Below are positions 1 through 10,674 of a DNA stretch of 64,000 bases, in pieces; the stretch's first letter is position 1, and every line of letters begins with the position of its first letter. The DNA comes from Elymus sibiricus. Lineage: Eukaryota; Streptophyta; Magnoliopsida; Poales; Poaceae. The stretch spans positions 65,241,086 through 65,305,085 of the forward strand of contig CM077668.1 of the NCBI GenBank assembly GCA_039707655.1, read 5' to 3'. A model generated the notes under the pieces. That model ran no database searches. It was not told the DNA's origin and was given only the letters and a program-made list of their open reading frames with translations. The position numbers and the translations under genes are program-made.

Positions 1-103
1 CCCCCATCGCGTTGTACTGGGCCGGCCCGTTAAGCGCGCGCAGTGGCCGGCCCGTTAAGCGCGCGCAGTGTTAAAAATAGAAAGAAGGAAATGGGGTAAC
101 CTA

Positions 104-159
104 GGATTCGATCCCTGGTCTCCAGGGCGTAGTGCAGCGCTCGTAGCCACTAGGCTACA
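104..159 (-). repeat. tRNA-derived SINE-like head
   Basis: On the minus strand an A-box-like TGTAGCCTAGTGG lies about 40 bp before a B-box-like GGATCGAATCC, the spacing of an internal RNA polymerase III promoter. The anticodon arm and acceptor stem of a real tRNA are not evident, so this reads as the head of a tRNA-derived SINE. Its ends were not defined. Immediately to the left, a 25-bp GC-rich unit (GGCCGGCCCGTTAAGCGCGC...) is present twice at about 20-69. Confidence 0.4.
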
Positions 160-195
160 CTCAACATCGTGTTAAACTAGCTGGGCGCGTCGTAC

Positions 196-716
196 TTGAG
201 GTATAAAATAGCTGGGCGCGCCCTATTTTTCTTTTCTTTCTCCATTTTCTTCTACGTTATTCGGTTTTTCTTCCTTTTTCCAATTTTTTGTTCTTTTTCT
301 TTTTTCTTCTCCATTTTTTTCATTGTTTTTTGTATTTGTTTTTTCAGTTTTAATTGTTTTTCTTGTTTTATTTTTTTCTTTTATTATTCTTGTCCGGTTT
401 AGTTTAGTTTTCATTTTTTTAATTCTTTCTACATTTGTTTCTTCCATTTTTTCTTTTACTTTTTTTTGTTTCATTTTTTTTCTTCTCCGTCATTTTTCCA
501 TTCTACTCAGATTTGTTTCATTCTTTTTCGTTTTCTTTTGATTCATTTCTTTTTTGTTCTCTGATTTTTTTTTCTTTGTTCTTCTGCATTTTATGTTTGG
601 TTTTCTTTTTTTTTTGGGGGTTCTTTCTTCTTCTCCATTTTTTCTTTTTCTTTTGTGTTTTCTTATGTTGGTTTTCGTTTCACTCTACATTTTTTTACAT
701 GTCAAAAACATTTTTT
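196..716. repeat. polypyrimidine (T/C-rich) low-complexity tract
   Basis: The plus strand is almost entirely T and C with few purines for about 500 bp. Open frames here encode only Phe/Ser/Leu/Ile (or Lys/Glu on the other strand) and are compositional artefacts. No gene is supported. Confidence 0.8.
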
Positions 717-719
717 GTA

Positions 720-1255
720 TACACGTTCAACATTGTCCGAACGCTTATTCAACATTTTTCAAATACTTGTTCAACATTATAATAGTTATTCAACGTTTTT
801 TTAAAATACTTGTTAAACATTTTTAATACTTATTCAACTTTTTCAAATACTTGTTCAACATTTTTCATATACTCGTTCAATATTTTTTAATACCTATTTC
901 AACATTTTTTCAAATACTTGTTCAACATTTTTAATACTTATTCAAGATTTTTAAACACTTGTTCAACATTTTTCGAATTCTTGTCCAAAATTTTCAAATA
1001 GTTGTTCGACATTTTTCATATACTCGTTCAACATTTTTTAATACCTATTCAACATTTTCAAATACTTGTTCAACATTTTCAAATACTTGTTCAACATTTT
1101 TCAAATACTCATTCAACATTTTTTAATACTTATTCAAAATTTTCAAACACGTGTTCAACATTTTTAATACTTATTCAACGTTTTTCAAATACTTGTTCAA
1201 CATTTTTTAATACTTATTCAACAATTTTTCAAATACTTGTTTAACATTTTTCAAA
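720..1255. repeat. AT-rich minisatellite, unit about 22-23 bp
   Basis: A degenerate unit of the form TTCAACATTTTTCAAATACTTG is repeated head to tail over 20 times, alternating with a variant ending in TTTTTAATACTTAT. Units differ by 1-4 substitutions and by the length of the T run. There are no spacers, so this is not a CRISPR-like array. Nothing coding is visible. Confidence 0.87.
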
Positions 1256-1282
1256 TGTGTTTTCGAAGAGTGTTTTTTGTAA

Positions 1283-1318
1283 TACACACACACACACATA
1301 TATATATATGTATGTGTG

Positions 1319-1386
<68 letters not shown>

Positions 1387-1388
1387 AT
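1283..1388. repeat. (AC)n/(TA)n compound microsatellite
   Basis: A short (AC)n run passes into alternating (TA)n/(TG)n and then a long (TA)n tract interrupted by single C or G bases. Confidence 0.95.
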
Positions 1389-1514
1389 ATTTTTAAAAGT
1401 ATAAAGAAAAGTACAAATTTCTTGCATGGATGAAAAAATAGTTCATGAAGTGAATATTCTACAGCCAACATAGTTCATGTTACCTTGATCTATTGCTAGA
1501 GCACGTTCCAAGCA

Positions 1515-1567
1515 CTAGCTGGGATGGCTAGCAGCAGCTCTTAGCGAAGTGATCAGGGTTCAAATCC
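1515..1567 (+). repeat. tRNA-derived SINE-like head
   Basis: An A-box-like stretch (TAGCTGGGATGGC) is followed about 30 bp later by a good B box (GGGTTCAAATCC), then a T-rich tail. No complete tRNA cloverleaf can be drawn, so this is more likely a SINE or tRNA relic than a tRNA gene. Confidence 0.35.
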
Positions 1568-1779
1568 TGAAATAGGTTTTTTAGTTTTTCGGTTTTTATG
1601 CATTTACTCTGTATAAAACCTCGCAGGCCGGCCCATCTGGGGCACCTCCCCGACGCGAGGCTTCCCCTGCGCTTGCGTAAGGCGACAAATAGGAGCGCCC
1701 CAAGTTATCAGTCGGCTGTTTCCGGCGTTTTCCTATTATTATTTTTACGCTAACAACTAAGATTCCTAAAAAACACTTG

Positions 1780-1860
1780 CTCCCTCCGTAAAGAAATATA
1801 AGAGCATTTAGATCACTATTTTAATGATTTAAGTGCTCTTATATTTCTTTATAGAGGGAG
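1780..1860. mobile_element. Stowaway-type MITE (Tc1/mariner)
   Basis: An 81-bp near-perfect inverted repeat begins CTCCCTCCGTAAAGAAATAT and ends with its reverse complement ...GAGGGAG followed by TA, the Stowaway terminus and target. The centre is a short AT loop. It lies about 150 bp upstream of the GID4 start codon, in the proximal promoter or at the edge of the 5' UTR. Confidence 0.9.
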
Positions 1861-2010
1861 TACTTCTTTATTTTTGCAAAATACTCGTGACAAAAGTCAA
1901 AAGTGTCCCCATCGTTCAGACACGACTTGAGGCACCAAAACGCCACACTTCTTCTCGAAACATCCATCCAGCCTCGTCGCCGGCGACCTCACCCGCCGCC
2001 GCCGCAGAAG

Positions 2011-4847
2011 ATGCCGGTGAGGGTGGTCGACACCGCTACCCCTTCCTCGCAGCCCTCCTCAGGTTTCGCCCGCCCTCCCTCCCCCTGCCCCCCTTCCATC
2101 TCCATGTTATCCACGCGCGCCCGCTTTGGCTCGTCGCCCGATTCCCAGCTCTAGATCCGATCGGAGGCTGCTCTGGCACCTGCTCCGGATCGATCCAGCG
2201 CGTCTCGAATCTAGGTTACTCTTAGGTGGAACTGGATTGTGTGGGTAATTTGGTAGTGATTTTAGGATTTGTGTGACTGTATCCTTCTGACCGCGTAGGT
2301 AGGCTGCTGCACGGCCGCTCGTGTAGATTCTGGAGGATTAAGATGATTCTGTGAACCTGCTGCTCGAGTGCTAGCTGGGAGTATTGGGGTAGAAATGATT
2401 GGTTCTGACTTCTGGATTTTTGTTGATTTTGTGTCAGGTGTTTAAGGAAGCCTCCTAGAACCTAGATAATCAAGTATTGCGTATGGTTGGCTGATTTAAT
2501 CATTCGTGAGTGGTGAATGTGTATTAAGGCGTTTGAGGTCCTGTCTGCATTGAGCATGTTAAAGGCTGTGCTCAATACTGTTCCAAGTTGCTGTATTTGG
2601 AGAAAAAGAAACACAATAGGGATCTTGTTGTTCAAAGAACAATTTGACCATAAAATTTGGTCCACGCTTTTGCATCGGGGGTCTGAAATCAATCTCAAAA
2701 AATTAACATGGTTATCGCTTTGCAGCCTTAGCTGTTTTTATGACGCTTTACTAGTTTGGCAGCTCATCATATAATACTGATTGAAACTATTGTTGCAGGT
2801 CAAGATGCAAATGCTGTGCAGCCGTCTCCTCCTAGCTGTTCACTCTTAACTGCTGGAAGAGTAAGTCTTTTTGGTGCCATATTTGAACCTTCAGTTGAGA
2901 TGGAACAGCTGAAGCTTGAATTATTTTGTATCAAATGGATTGTTCAAAATCGCAGTAATCATGCAATTTGACTGATTTTTGTTACTACCCTGTCCTCCCA
3001 TAAGGCAAATATGAAATATATTACTCCCTCCGATCCATATTACTTGTCACTGGTTTAGTACAACTTTGTACCAAAGTTGTACTAAACCAGTGAGAAGTAA
3101 TATGGATCGGAGGGAGTACTTGTATTTCTAGGGCCAAGGAAAACAGTGTCATTAGTGGGTATGATGTCAAGCTAGAGAGTCCTGTTTTCCCTCCATTTTC
3201 TCTTTGCTATCCTCGAATTAAAGCTGTGGTGTTTATGTTACTGTGAATTAGCCTAATCTACTTGTATATTTCATCCAGTGTTTTGCAGGAACTCAGAATG
3301 TTTCAAGTTTACAAAAAGATGAAGCATGGAAAGTCAATGTTCGTATCCATGGTTGTGATATTGAACAGGGTTATTTATGTGGAACGATGGAGGCACTTAA
3401 TGTTCCCTTAGCCGACACACCTGTAAGAAACTTGTTTCTTCTTCCACTTTGATTCCCTGACTCTATATGTTATATCTTTTCCTCAAGAAACATTTATGGA
3501 CAGATCAAAACCAGTTTTTCTTTTTATAAATTACGAAATCCACTAGTTTTTTTTGTCTTATTATCATTACTAAATTTCCAATGTCAACATGCATTTAGAT
3601 GCACTAAATTAAATATTGGGTCACCATAGACTTTCTTAAATGAACTAGAGAAATGTGCTGCTGCAGAGGCAGACTGATTTCTCTCAAAAAAGGAGACCAG
3701 AGGGGGAGGGCCCCCTAGGCCTTTTTCGAGGAAGAAACAATAAACTTGGGTGCGGTGTTCACCCCTGTGGGGGCCAAACCCGGCCCGCTCGGAGTACCAG
3801 GCAGTCCTTCTACCAATTGAGCTAGCGCTCAGGTCTCTGAGGCAGGCTGTTTTTTTTAAAAAAGTTCTTGAAACAATTGCACTACTTGAGAAGAAAATCC
3901 AACAGGCAGAAAATCAAGTATTGGGGCGTTAAAGGAAAATTAAAGTAGTTTTTTGATAATCATCAGAGTTTCTAGATTTATAGTTGATGCATTTCCCTTA
4001 CGATCTGTTTTTATTCATCAACTTTAAATTTGCTTATTGGCTCTCTTTCTATCCATAGGTGGTGACCTTCTGGGAAGGGGAGATAGTAGATGCTAAAAAT
4101 TATACTTTTTTTACTGGCAAGTGGGAGGCATCGTGAGTATTGTTATGCCAATGCCATCATTTAACTTTTGTTGACACATATGTCCTGGTGCAGGATAGCA
4201 TTCCAAACTTACTCTGGGAAACACAATTCTTGTTTTTGTTTTGCAGAGCAGAGGATGATGTAAGACACTGGTCCAAGTTCCCATCATTTACCCCTCTTCT
4301 GGTAACCAATTACTTAAATTGGTGTAGTCAGTCAACATGAATTTGAGAATGCCTTACTAATTTGTTTTTGTTTTGCAGAGTCAGATTGAGGCAGATGGTG
4401 GCAAGTCTGTGGACCTTAGCAACTATCCTTATATATTTATGGTACTGTACCTTCTGATATGTTCATATGTATAAGCATCATCATATCTTAAAATGCTTAC
4501 TTGTTACATTCTTAGCTTCCATTTTTCTGATGCTACTTGCAGAGATGGAAAGAGCAATACTTTGTCAATGTGGGAGTGGATTGTGGGTTGACCATAGCTG
4601 GTTTCTATTACGTCTGCTTTTCTTGTAGCGATGGATCCATTAGTGGCTTTTATTACGACCCAAACAGCAGGTAATGAATAATTTGCCACAGTTTACATAT
4701 TGCAAGCTTACTATAGAATTTCCTATTAGGATGTTGTTCCAAACATCTTTTGTTTTCTTTGTGTGTAGTCCCTTTCAGAAGCTTGAATTGAAATGCACCA
4801 ACGAGAAACAATCTGGGTTCACCTTTTCTTCATATGAGCTGCAGTGA
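2011..4847 (+). CDS. GID4: GID4/Vid24 homologue, substrate receptor of the GID/CTLH E3 ubiquitin ligase (8 exons)
   Basis: This gene encodes a 218-residue Vid24/GID4 protein, which in yeast and animals recognises N-degrons for the GID/CTLH ubiquitin ligase; the plant role is inferred. Exons: 2011-2062, 2799-2860, 3279-3422, 4059-4132, 4247-4301, 4379-4441, 4543-4670 and 4769-4847. All introns are GT-AG and phases join without a break (657 nt including stop). Family motifs in order are GTQNVSSLQKDEAWKVNVRI, CGTMEALNVPLADTP, VTFWEGEI, TFFTGKWEA, DVRHWSKFPSF, YIFMRWKEQYFVNVG, GLTIAGFYYVCFSC, SISGFYYDP and FTFSSYELQ at the C-terminus. The start is the ATG opening MPVRVVDT, the usual plant GID4 start. 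No frameshift or stop is present, so it is probably functional. Intron 2 holds a Stowaway MITE and intron 3 a SINE-like copy. It converges on the minus-strand gene at 5506. Confidence 0.93.
3024..3116. mobile_element. Stowaway MITE in GID4 intron 2
   Basis: A 93-bp element starts CTCCCTCCGATCCATATTAC and ends with the inverse, with TA on both sides. The two arms pair almost completely (centre GTACAACTTTGTACCAAAGTTGTAC). It is intronic and far from both splice sites, so no effect on coding is expected. Confidence 0.93.
3671..3832 (-). mobile_element. tRNA-derived SINE-like insertion in GID4 intron 3
   Basis: On the minus strand a tRNA-like head reads GAGCGCTAGCTCAATTGG, a clear A box, followed by GTAGAAGGACTGCCTGG and a degenerate B-box region (GGGTTTGGCCC). 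The body runs to a CTCCCCCTCTGG-rich segment. It resembles a tRNA gene in its D-arm only, so it is taken as a SINE. Ends are approximate. Confidence 0.45.
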
Positions 4848-5505
4848 CATGCATGATGCTATTAATTGAAGTGGCAAAGATTACACAGGCGAACTTTCTG
4901 CGCTTGGCAATATGAACATATACTGTGTGTGTACTGAACCCGTAGTTCCTGATGTTCCTTTAAAATAGTTGAGATGTTATGTATGTACGGTTGTGCCAGT
5001 GAATGTTGCAAGACCAAACAATTATGTACTTATCCTTTTGTAATCTTAGTGTTCTGGGAAAAAGGTATCCATTTGTTTATTTTATCGAAAGTTCACCTGT
5101 ATTATTTTTGTGTGTTTCATGTCATAATATGGATGTATCCATATTCAGAGTGATAGGCATTATTTGTGCCTGTTTTCGCATAAATTAACTGTAGAGTTGA
5201 GTAGTTTTTGGTCCAGTTATTGTCAATGGAATCTGTGACAGAATCATAGTGCTGAGGTTTATCCGAAGAGAAACTTGATCAAGATTGTAGTCGTTTACTT
5301 TACTCTCCTGTACAAAGGTAAAGAAACCTCTTTTGGTTTCATTTGCAACACACAAGATGTTTTTACTGTAATTCTACGAACAAAGTATACTCGGGGCATG
5401 CTCTTGGTCTTCGCCTCCAGCATCTATATACTGTAAGGTGAATAACTCTACTGATGCCGTGTCACTGTGTTCATCTCTTGCTTCAAGCAGTAGTTAGTCC
5501 TCTAA
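4848..5505. other. 3' UTRs and intergenic gap between convergent genes
   Basis: This 658-bp stretch holds the 3' untranslated regions of the convergent GID4 (+) and LTI65-like (-) genes. It is AT-rich with no coding signal. No distinct repeat or RNA gene was seen. Confidence 0.6.
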
Positions 5506-7045
5506 TTAATAGAACTCTTCTGCATCTGCATGTCATAAGTTTCCAGTTAGCTAATATAATGTTCAGTAACATAATTTTGCAGATAGGATTGTCCTTGCAC
5601 ACTGGTGGCTTACCTTCTGCAGCATAAGGATGTGTAGACAGCGGAACAGGAAGTAATTCTTCTCTCCCTTCTTGCAGGAACCAAGAAGAGATTTTCTTTG
5701 CCCTCTGCATCAAAGGCCTTTCAACATTCTCAGTCCACGCGTCTAACAGATTTAGGACAGCCTCAGTGATGACTTCCGCAAGTGCTTCGTCATCCGGACT
5801 AGGCTCCAGCTTGAACAGAAGGTATCTATTAACTGATACTAATTTCTCTACCATGTGCCTTTTGTCGATATTGTATGCTACCATTGTATATTGGATTCTA
5901 GAGACCATCTTGAGGGCAGCTTGGTATACTGTAGCACACGCCTTTCTGAATATCTCGGTTGTCGATTCAGGGCGTTCCTTGTCGCTCCAGACTTTGTTTT
6001 CGATTTCTGGTCCATATTCTAGTATCGGTGCAAATGTCACGGTCTTCTGCTTGGATGTTTTGACCCGCAGCTTCTTTGATTCCATCAGCATTTCATTGGC
6101 TTCCTTCATTTCTGACTCGAACCTGCTGCTGACCTTGAAGAATGGTTGTTCCTGGCAAGCGATGGGGCTCGGGGCTGGCGTGTTCTGCCTTGATGATGCT
6201 TCCACGTAGACCTCAGGTTCGTACTCCGACTCAGCAACTGCAGTTCACATGGACATAAAAATTTATCGTGTTTCATCGCAACTGAACTATAAAGAATTGG
6301 TGTGTTTGCTGAATTGAACTGGAGATAGTTAGACAGGTGGTGTTTCATTTGAACTTAACATACATGAAGGTGGGTGTAGTGCCATGCTTGGGGTTCCAAG
6401 GCGCTCATCATCGTCGTATTGTCCCCCCCTGCCATAGATGTCATCTGAGCTGGGCCCGATACGAGGTGTCCACATCATCATCTCATCGTGCGAGGGATGC
6501 TTCTTTTTGTGATGCAGAAGGTGCATCCATTTCTTAGCCTTGCTCTTTACCTTGCCCAGCACTGGCTTCTTCTGGCTCCCTCCTGGGGTCTTTGGCGACC
6601 CCGTGGGGCTCACCGGTGGCGCCCGCGGTGAAGGACTCACCTGTAGTGCCCTCAGTGAAGGGCTCACCAGCGGCGTCCGTGGTGAAGGGCTCACCAGCGG
6701 CGTCCGTGGTGAAGGGCTCACCAACGGTGAAGGGGAATATCGTTGTTGCTCCTCCCATTCATCATATGGAGTTTGGCCTGCAAACCAACGGTCACCCAAG
6801 GTTAAGCTATGGGCAATTTTCCATTTTCAACAGGGTGAGCGCCCAAACATCTTTGCAGAGGAGAGAATGGCAAAACATTGATGAAGCCATGCAGCACCGT
6901 GAGGAATCGAAACATGTGCTTAGGGGAAGATGAAATCCTGACAAAAATCACAATCGACACCAACAAATCTCTTACCGTGTTGGGCGACGAGGGGGTCGCC
7001 TCGCTTGCCGCTGATCCCCTTCTTCAATTTTCTGAGTCCGTTCAT
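5506..7045 (-). CDS. LTI65/RD29 (CAP160)-like stress protein, 4 exons
   Basis: This minus-strand gene encodes about 375 residues. Exons: 7045-6976, 6777-6364, 6237-5614 and 5525-5506; all introns are GT-AG and the phases join cleanly. The N-terminus is basic (MNGLRKLKKG). Next come a Ser/Pro repeat region (9-residue units like SPSPRTPLV), a Lys/His-rich stretch (KSKAKKWMHLLHHKKKH), an acidic middle, and a C-terminal segment with LEPSPDDEALAEVITEAV and KKISSWFLQEG. The last two resemble the DDxALSxVISEA and xxSWF motifs of LTI65/RD29B proteins, which are induced by cold, drought and ABA. Their biochemical role is unknown. The start is the first ATG in the open frame. The weakest part is exon 4 (7 codons), placed by its acceptor and phase. 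The name rests on short motifs only. Confidence 0.72.
6600..6735 (-). repeat. 27-bp in-frame coding repeat in the LTI65-like gene
   Basis: Four to five copies of a 27-bp GC-rich unit (plus-strand core GAAGGGCTCACCAGCGGCGT) lie in exon 2. The unit is a multiple of three and encodes 9-residue Ser/Pro-rich blocks, so copy-number change would alter protein length without breaking the frame. Copies diverge towards the 3' end of the exon. Confidence 0.85.
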
Positions 7046-8940
7046 GTCTGTGCAGGAAATGAAAGCGAATCCGGAAACTGAAATTTGGGAGGAGCCGGAG
7101 CCTGCTTTTTCAGGGGATGATGTTGTGCTGGTAAAAGGCAAGCAAAATGGGTTCTGCTGGACCTATCCTAAAGTTGGTAAAGTTGAGGTTGCCATTCCGT
7201 TTTGAAGTTATAGTGGCAGCAGCGTTGGATTTCGGGAGGGTAGCGGTCGCGTTTTGCCGTGCTATTTTTGGGGTGGTGTTTGGTGGTCAAGAGACCTCCA
7301 AAACTCTGTTTTTCCATATGTTTCATAAGATCATTGCTTTACTTCTCGCTCACTCTATTGCCTTTCTTGCTCCTCCCGGTGGCTAGATTCTACCCATCAT
7401 AAAACCGTCGTCTGAGACTGCGTACGCATTTGTTCTTTATCTTGGTGTTTGGGCCATGGGTTCTAAAGTAGATCATGTTAAAAGGATGGTCAGAAAATAA
7501 TTGTGTTTGTTGTCTTGTGTTTGGAGCCCAAAGACTACCAGATGAATGAATGGACAAAGACTACTAATGGAATCTGTTGCAGCGTCCATTGATGAAAGGT
7601 TTTAGTGGTTTGTTTCCATGTCTTTGCAGCTCTGCAAGTGAAATAGGTTTGATGACGCATTATTCCGCAAGTAGAGGATTATAGTTGTTCTTGAAATGGA
7701 TCACTATAGTGTGAATAGAAGTCACCACTCCAAGATTTATGAGCTTGTTTCCATATATGTTTTATCAAGACATTTGTCTTATGTCAAAATTACGACACGA
7801 TTACTCTATGAATAGAGATCTTCGAGATGGTACAATCTTATGACCATATCGTACAATCTTTATTTATGTTTTTATCAACAAAGATAAACAAAAACCAACA
7901 AAGATTCCTCAAAATATGAATTTTTAAAAAGTTTTATCCCTCAAACCGTTAACTTGATTGACGATCCGCTTTCACCATTGGCTTCCTCACAGCGAGACCT
8001 TCGAAACTAGATTTTATATCTATAATTCCATAGGTTTTGACAACATTTTTTTTCATCGGTACTTGTTACCTTACTCTTACTCAGGGTTCAGTTAGCATGA
8101 CAAAGCAAAGCAGATCCATGAACCTACCATGACAGGGATTCTTGAAATGCCAATAGATAAGCACACAAACAATGAACATAGGAAAATAATAGTGCCTAAT
8201 CGTAACCTTCCAACAAAATGTAGTATCTAAACAAACAACATATATCTGTAGCAACGCACAGATACAATCAATGAGAACAGAACTATGTAGAAGCATGTTA
8301 TATGTCAAACATTGAGGACCAGATGCATAAGCAACCACCTCTCATAGAACCATATGTACCTCAAGTAGGCTATAAACATGACACAGTTTAAAACCATATC
8401 TCAGTTGTCTTATTGTCTGGAACTGAGCATTTTTTATAAGCAACAACATAATCATGCAAGATGTTACGAACAACTGCCGAGGACCACACACTGATGCTCC
8501 CAATGGGTGCATATGTCACCCCTATCCTGCTTGCTAGATTTCTAGTATCAAGAAGAAATATTAGATAGAATTGTCAAATAAGTACGCTGAATCAGCCTAG
8601 CTGAGAATTAGAGCATATGATGGCATTAATATTCTGTAAGGATTTTCCTCAGAAGAAAAATATTTGGCAGGGATTTAAATAAACCAAAACAGATGCTGCA
8701 AGCTTTGTTCCTTGGGGGAGGATTGAAGTGTGCCATATAACTAAGGCCATTAGTTTACCACCTAATTATAACGATAAGAAACATGCCTGAGTTTATACAA
8801 CAACATTCGCCTTAAGAATCTTAATTTCATAGCACACACACACACACACACTTGCTAGAGAACACAAAAATTATGAACTTTAAAACAGTCACACTACCAC
8901 TAAAACCATGATAAACATTGATGGGGGATCAGGTTGGGCA
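7046..8940. other. upstream region and intergenic sequence without a recognised gene
   Basis: The first few hundred bp are the promoter and 5' leader of the minus-strand LTI65-like gene. The rest is AT-rich and has no coherent coding frame. A (CA)n run lies near 8832-8850. The stretch around 7870-8050 (AAACCGTTAACTTGATTGAC... GAAACTAGATTTTATATC) has the feel of a dispersed grass transposon fragment, but no ends could be found. Confidence 0.5.
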
Positions 8941-9760
8941 CATGGAGGCAACTAATCAAAGAGGGAAATAGGGAAGAACTCACCAGAGCAGAGCCAACGG
9001 AATGAGGAGTACATCCAGCTTACGTGCATTACTATCGGGGGGTAGAACTGATGCTGTCCTGAAACTGGAGAAAATGTGGTTGTTGTGCAAATGTTCTTTT
9101 GCTTGAACAAAGGATTTTGGAGAATGAAACCTGAAGGCATGATGCTTATCTTAGTCATACGTTAGATTCTGAGGAGCTACTTCAAGAGGCATTGCTTTAT
9201 ATTGAATCACCAGAGAAAGAAAATGAACACGATCAACATGCAACAAACATCGGATGCTCTGCTAGTGCATGAGGAGAAGATATCCAGGCCCGGAGAAGCA
9301 ACCTTGTATCTTAAACAAAATCATATATGAATCATCTGGAAAATAACTTTTTCTACAATGTATTTTGCAGAATTCTTCAATGTCAGACTCTGCAGTGGTC
9401 TTCGGTGTGTTTACACAAAGAAATCTGAGCTTTGGTTTAACTGCAAAAAGGGGGAAAGACATATGATCTTTTGTTAGTAGCATCTAATTTACGCTCACAT
9501 GTCGAAGTGAAGGAAATGCACAACTGAAACATATCAGAGACGTATGTATTGAGTGCTGACACAAGGAAATGAACAAGAGCACCTACCATCGAGGGCAGGC
9601 TGGAAAAAGTTGAATCTCTGAAGTCCAAAGAAAAAAAGACAAACTCTAGCAATGGTACTATATGTAGTCAGAAACAAGATGTACCTTCATGCAGACCCAT
9701 TGTTGGCTGCAGATTTTCCAGACTCAGGCAGTGACACGACTCATTCAAAGATCAGGTTGT
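8940..9760 (-). other. possible spliced noncoding transcript or gene relic
   Basis: Several good splice-like sites occur on the minus strand, for example CTTTTTGCAG followed by an open stretch encoding VKPKLRFLCVNTPKTTAESD, and donors such as CTCTG|GTGAGT and CGATG|GTAGGT. No long frame can be assembled and no family is recognised. This could be a noncoding transcript, a decayed gene or chance. Confidence 0.2.
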
Positions 9761-9917
9761 TCGGCTGGAAAACTTAGTCTACTAACTACTGAGTTGCAAA
9801 ACTTAGTCTACGTAATACATTGCTCTTGAGCCATCTGATTAAAATCAGATCCGACGGTTACGGAGGCGGCGGACACACGCGTCGTTATCAGCCGGATGAT
9901 TAGAATCATTTCCCATA

Positions 9918-9919
<2 letters not shown>

Positions 9920-10006
<87 letters not shown>

Positions 10007-10007
10007 T
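9920..10007. repeat. (TA)n microsatellite
   Basis: An almost pure TA dinucleotide tract of about 85 bp. It follows a short GC-rich stretch (TCCGACGGTTACGGAGGCGG) that may belong to an unidentified DNA transposon end. Confidence 0.97.
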
Positions 10008-10674
10008 GGAGAAGAGGGCATACACGCAATGCTATGGGTTCTTCTAATAGTTGTTACTGATGTTAGATTATCTTTTTATGGTGTTGGTTATAGTAGGTTG
10101 AAAATGTAGTAGTATGTGACCTCTATCTTTTATCTCTGTCATTACTCTGATTTGTGATGGACCTCTTTTATCTATATCATAACTCTGATTTGTGCTGGAC
10201 TGCCAGGACGTGCTTGCAGATGATCAACCACTAGGCGTCGATGCGGGCACATGGACGAGGGGTGTGCTCGCCCGTCCGAGATAAGAGGCGAGAAGTCCGG
10301 GCTGAACTTGCTGCCGCTCCCTCGCTGCTTGGTAGGCTGTTACAGAATCGTATGCCTTCACAATCACTAGAAGATCTGTGAGAAAGGTTTATATATATTA
10401 TTTTCCAGTTTGATGTGGATTCACAAAAAACAAAGAAGTATTACTTCATGGTCATTAATGGATGACGTTTTTGTTTAGATGAACACTTAAAAAGATGAAA
10501 CTTCCTTTGTTAGTTCATGGTTCGAAGATTAGAATTTGGTTACATATTTGTTTTTCCTCTTCTTTTTTGTTCAGTGATGTACAGGAGTATTCAGATTGTC
10601 AAAATGAGATTCTATCGTAATTATTTTCTTCTGAATCTGTGTTAGGAAACAAACTCTAAATGTACGAAATCATC
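10008..10674. other. intergenic, nothing recognised
   Basis: AT-rich sequence with no supported coding frame, RNA gene or element boundary. Confidence 0.5.

Noticed and set aside
720..1255. Regular repeats that might suggest a CRISPR-like array
   Set aside because: Units are head to tail with no unique spacers, and the sequence is clearly from a plant nucleus.
3765..3832. A tRNA gene on the minus strand
   Set aside because: Only the D-arm region matches; the anticodon and acceptor stems do not pair. A SINE is the better reading.
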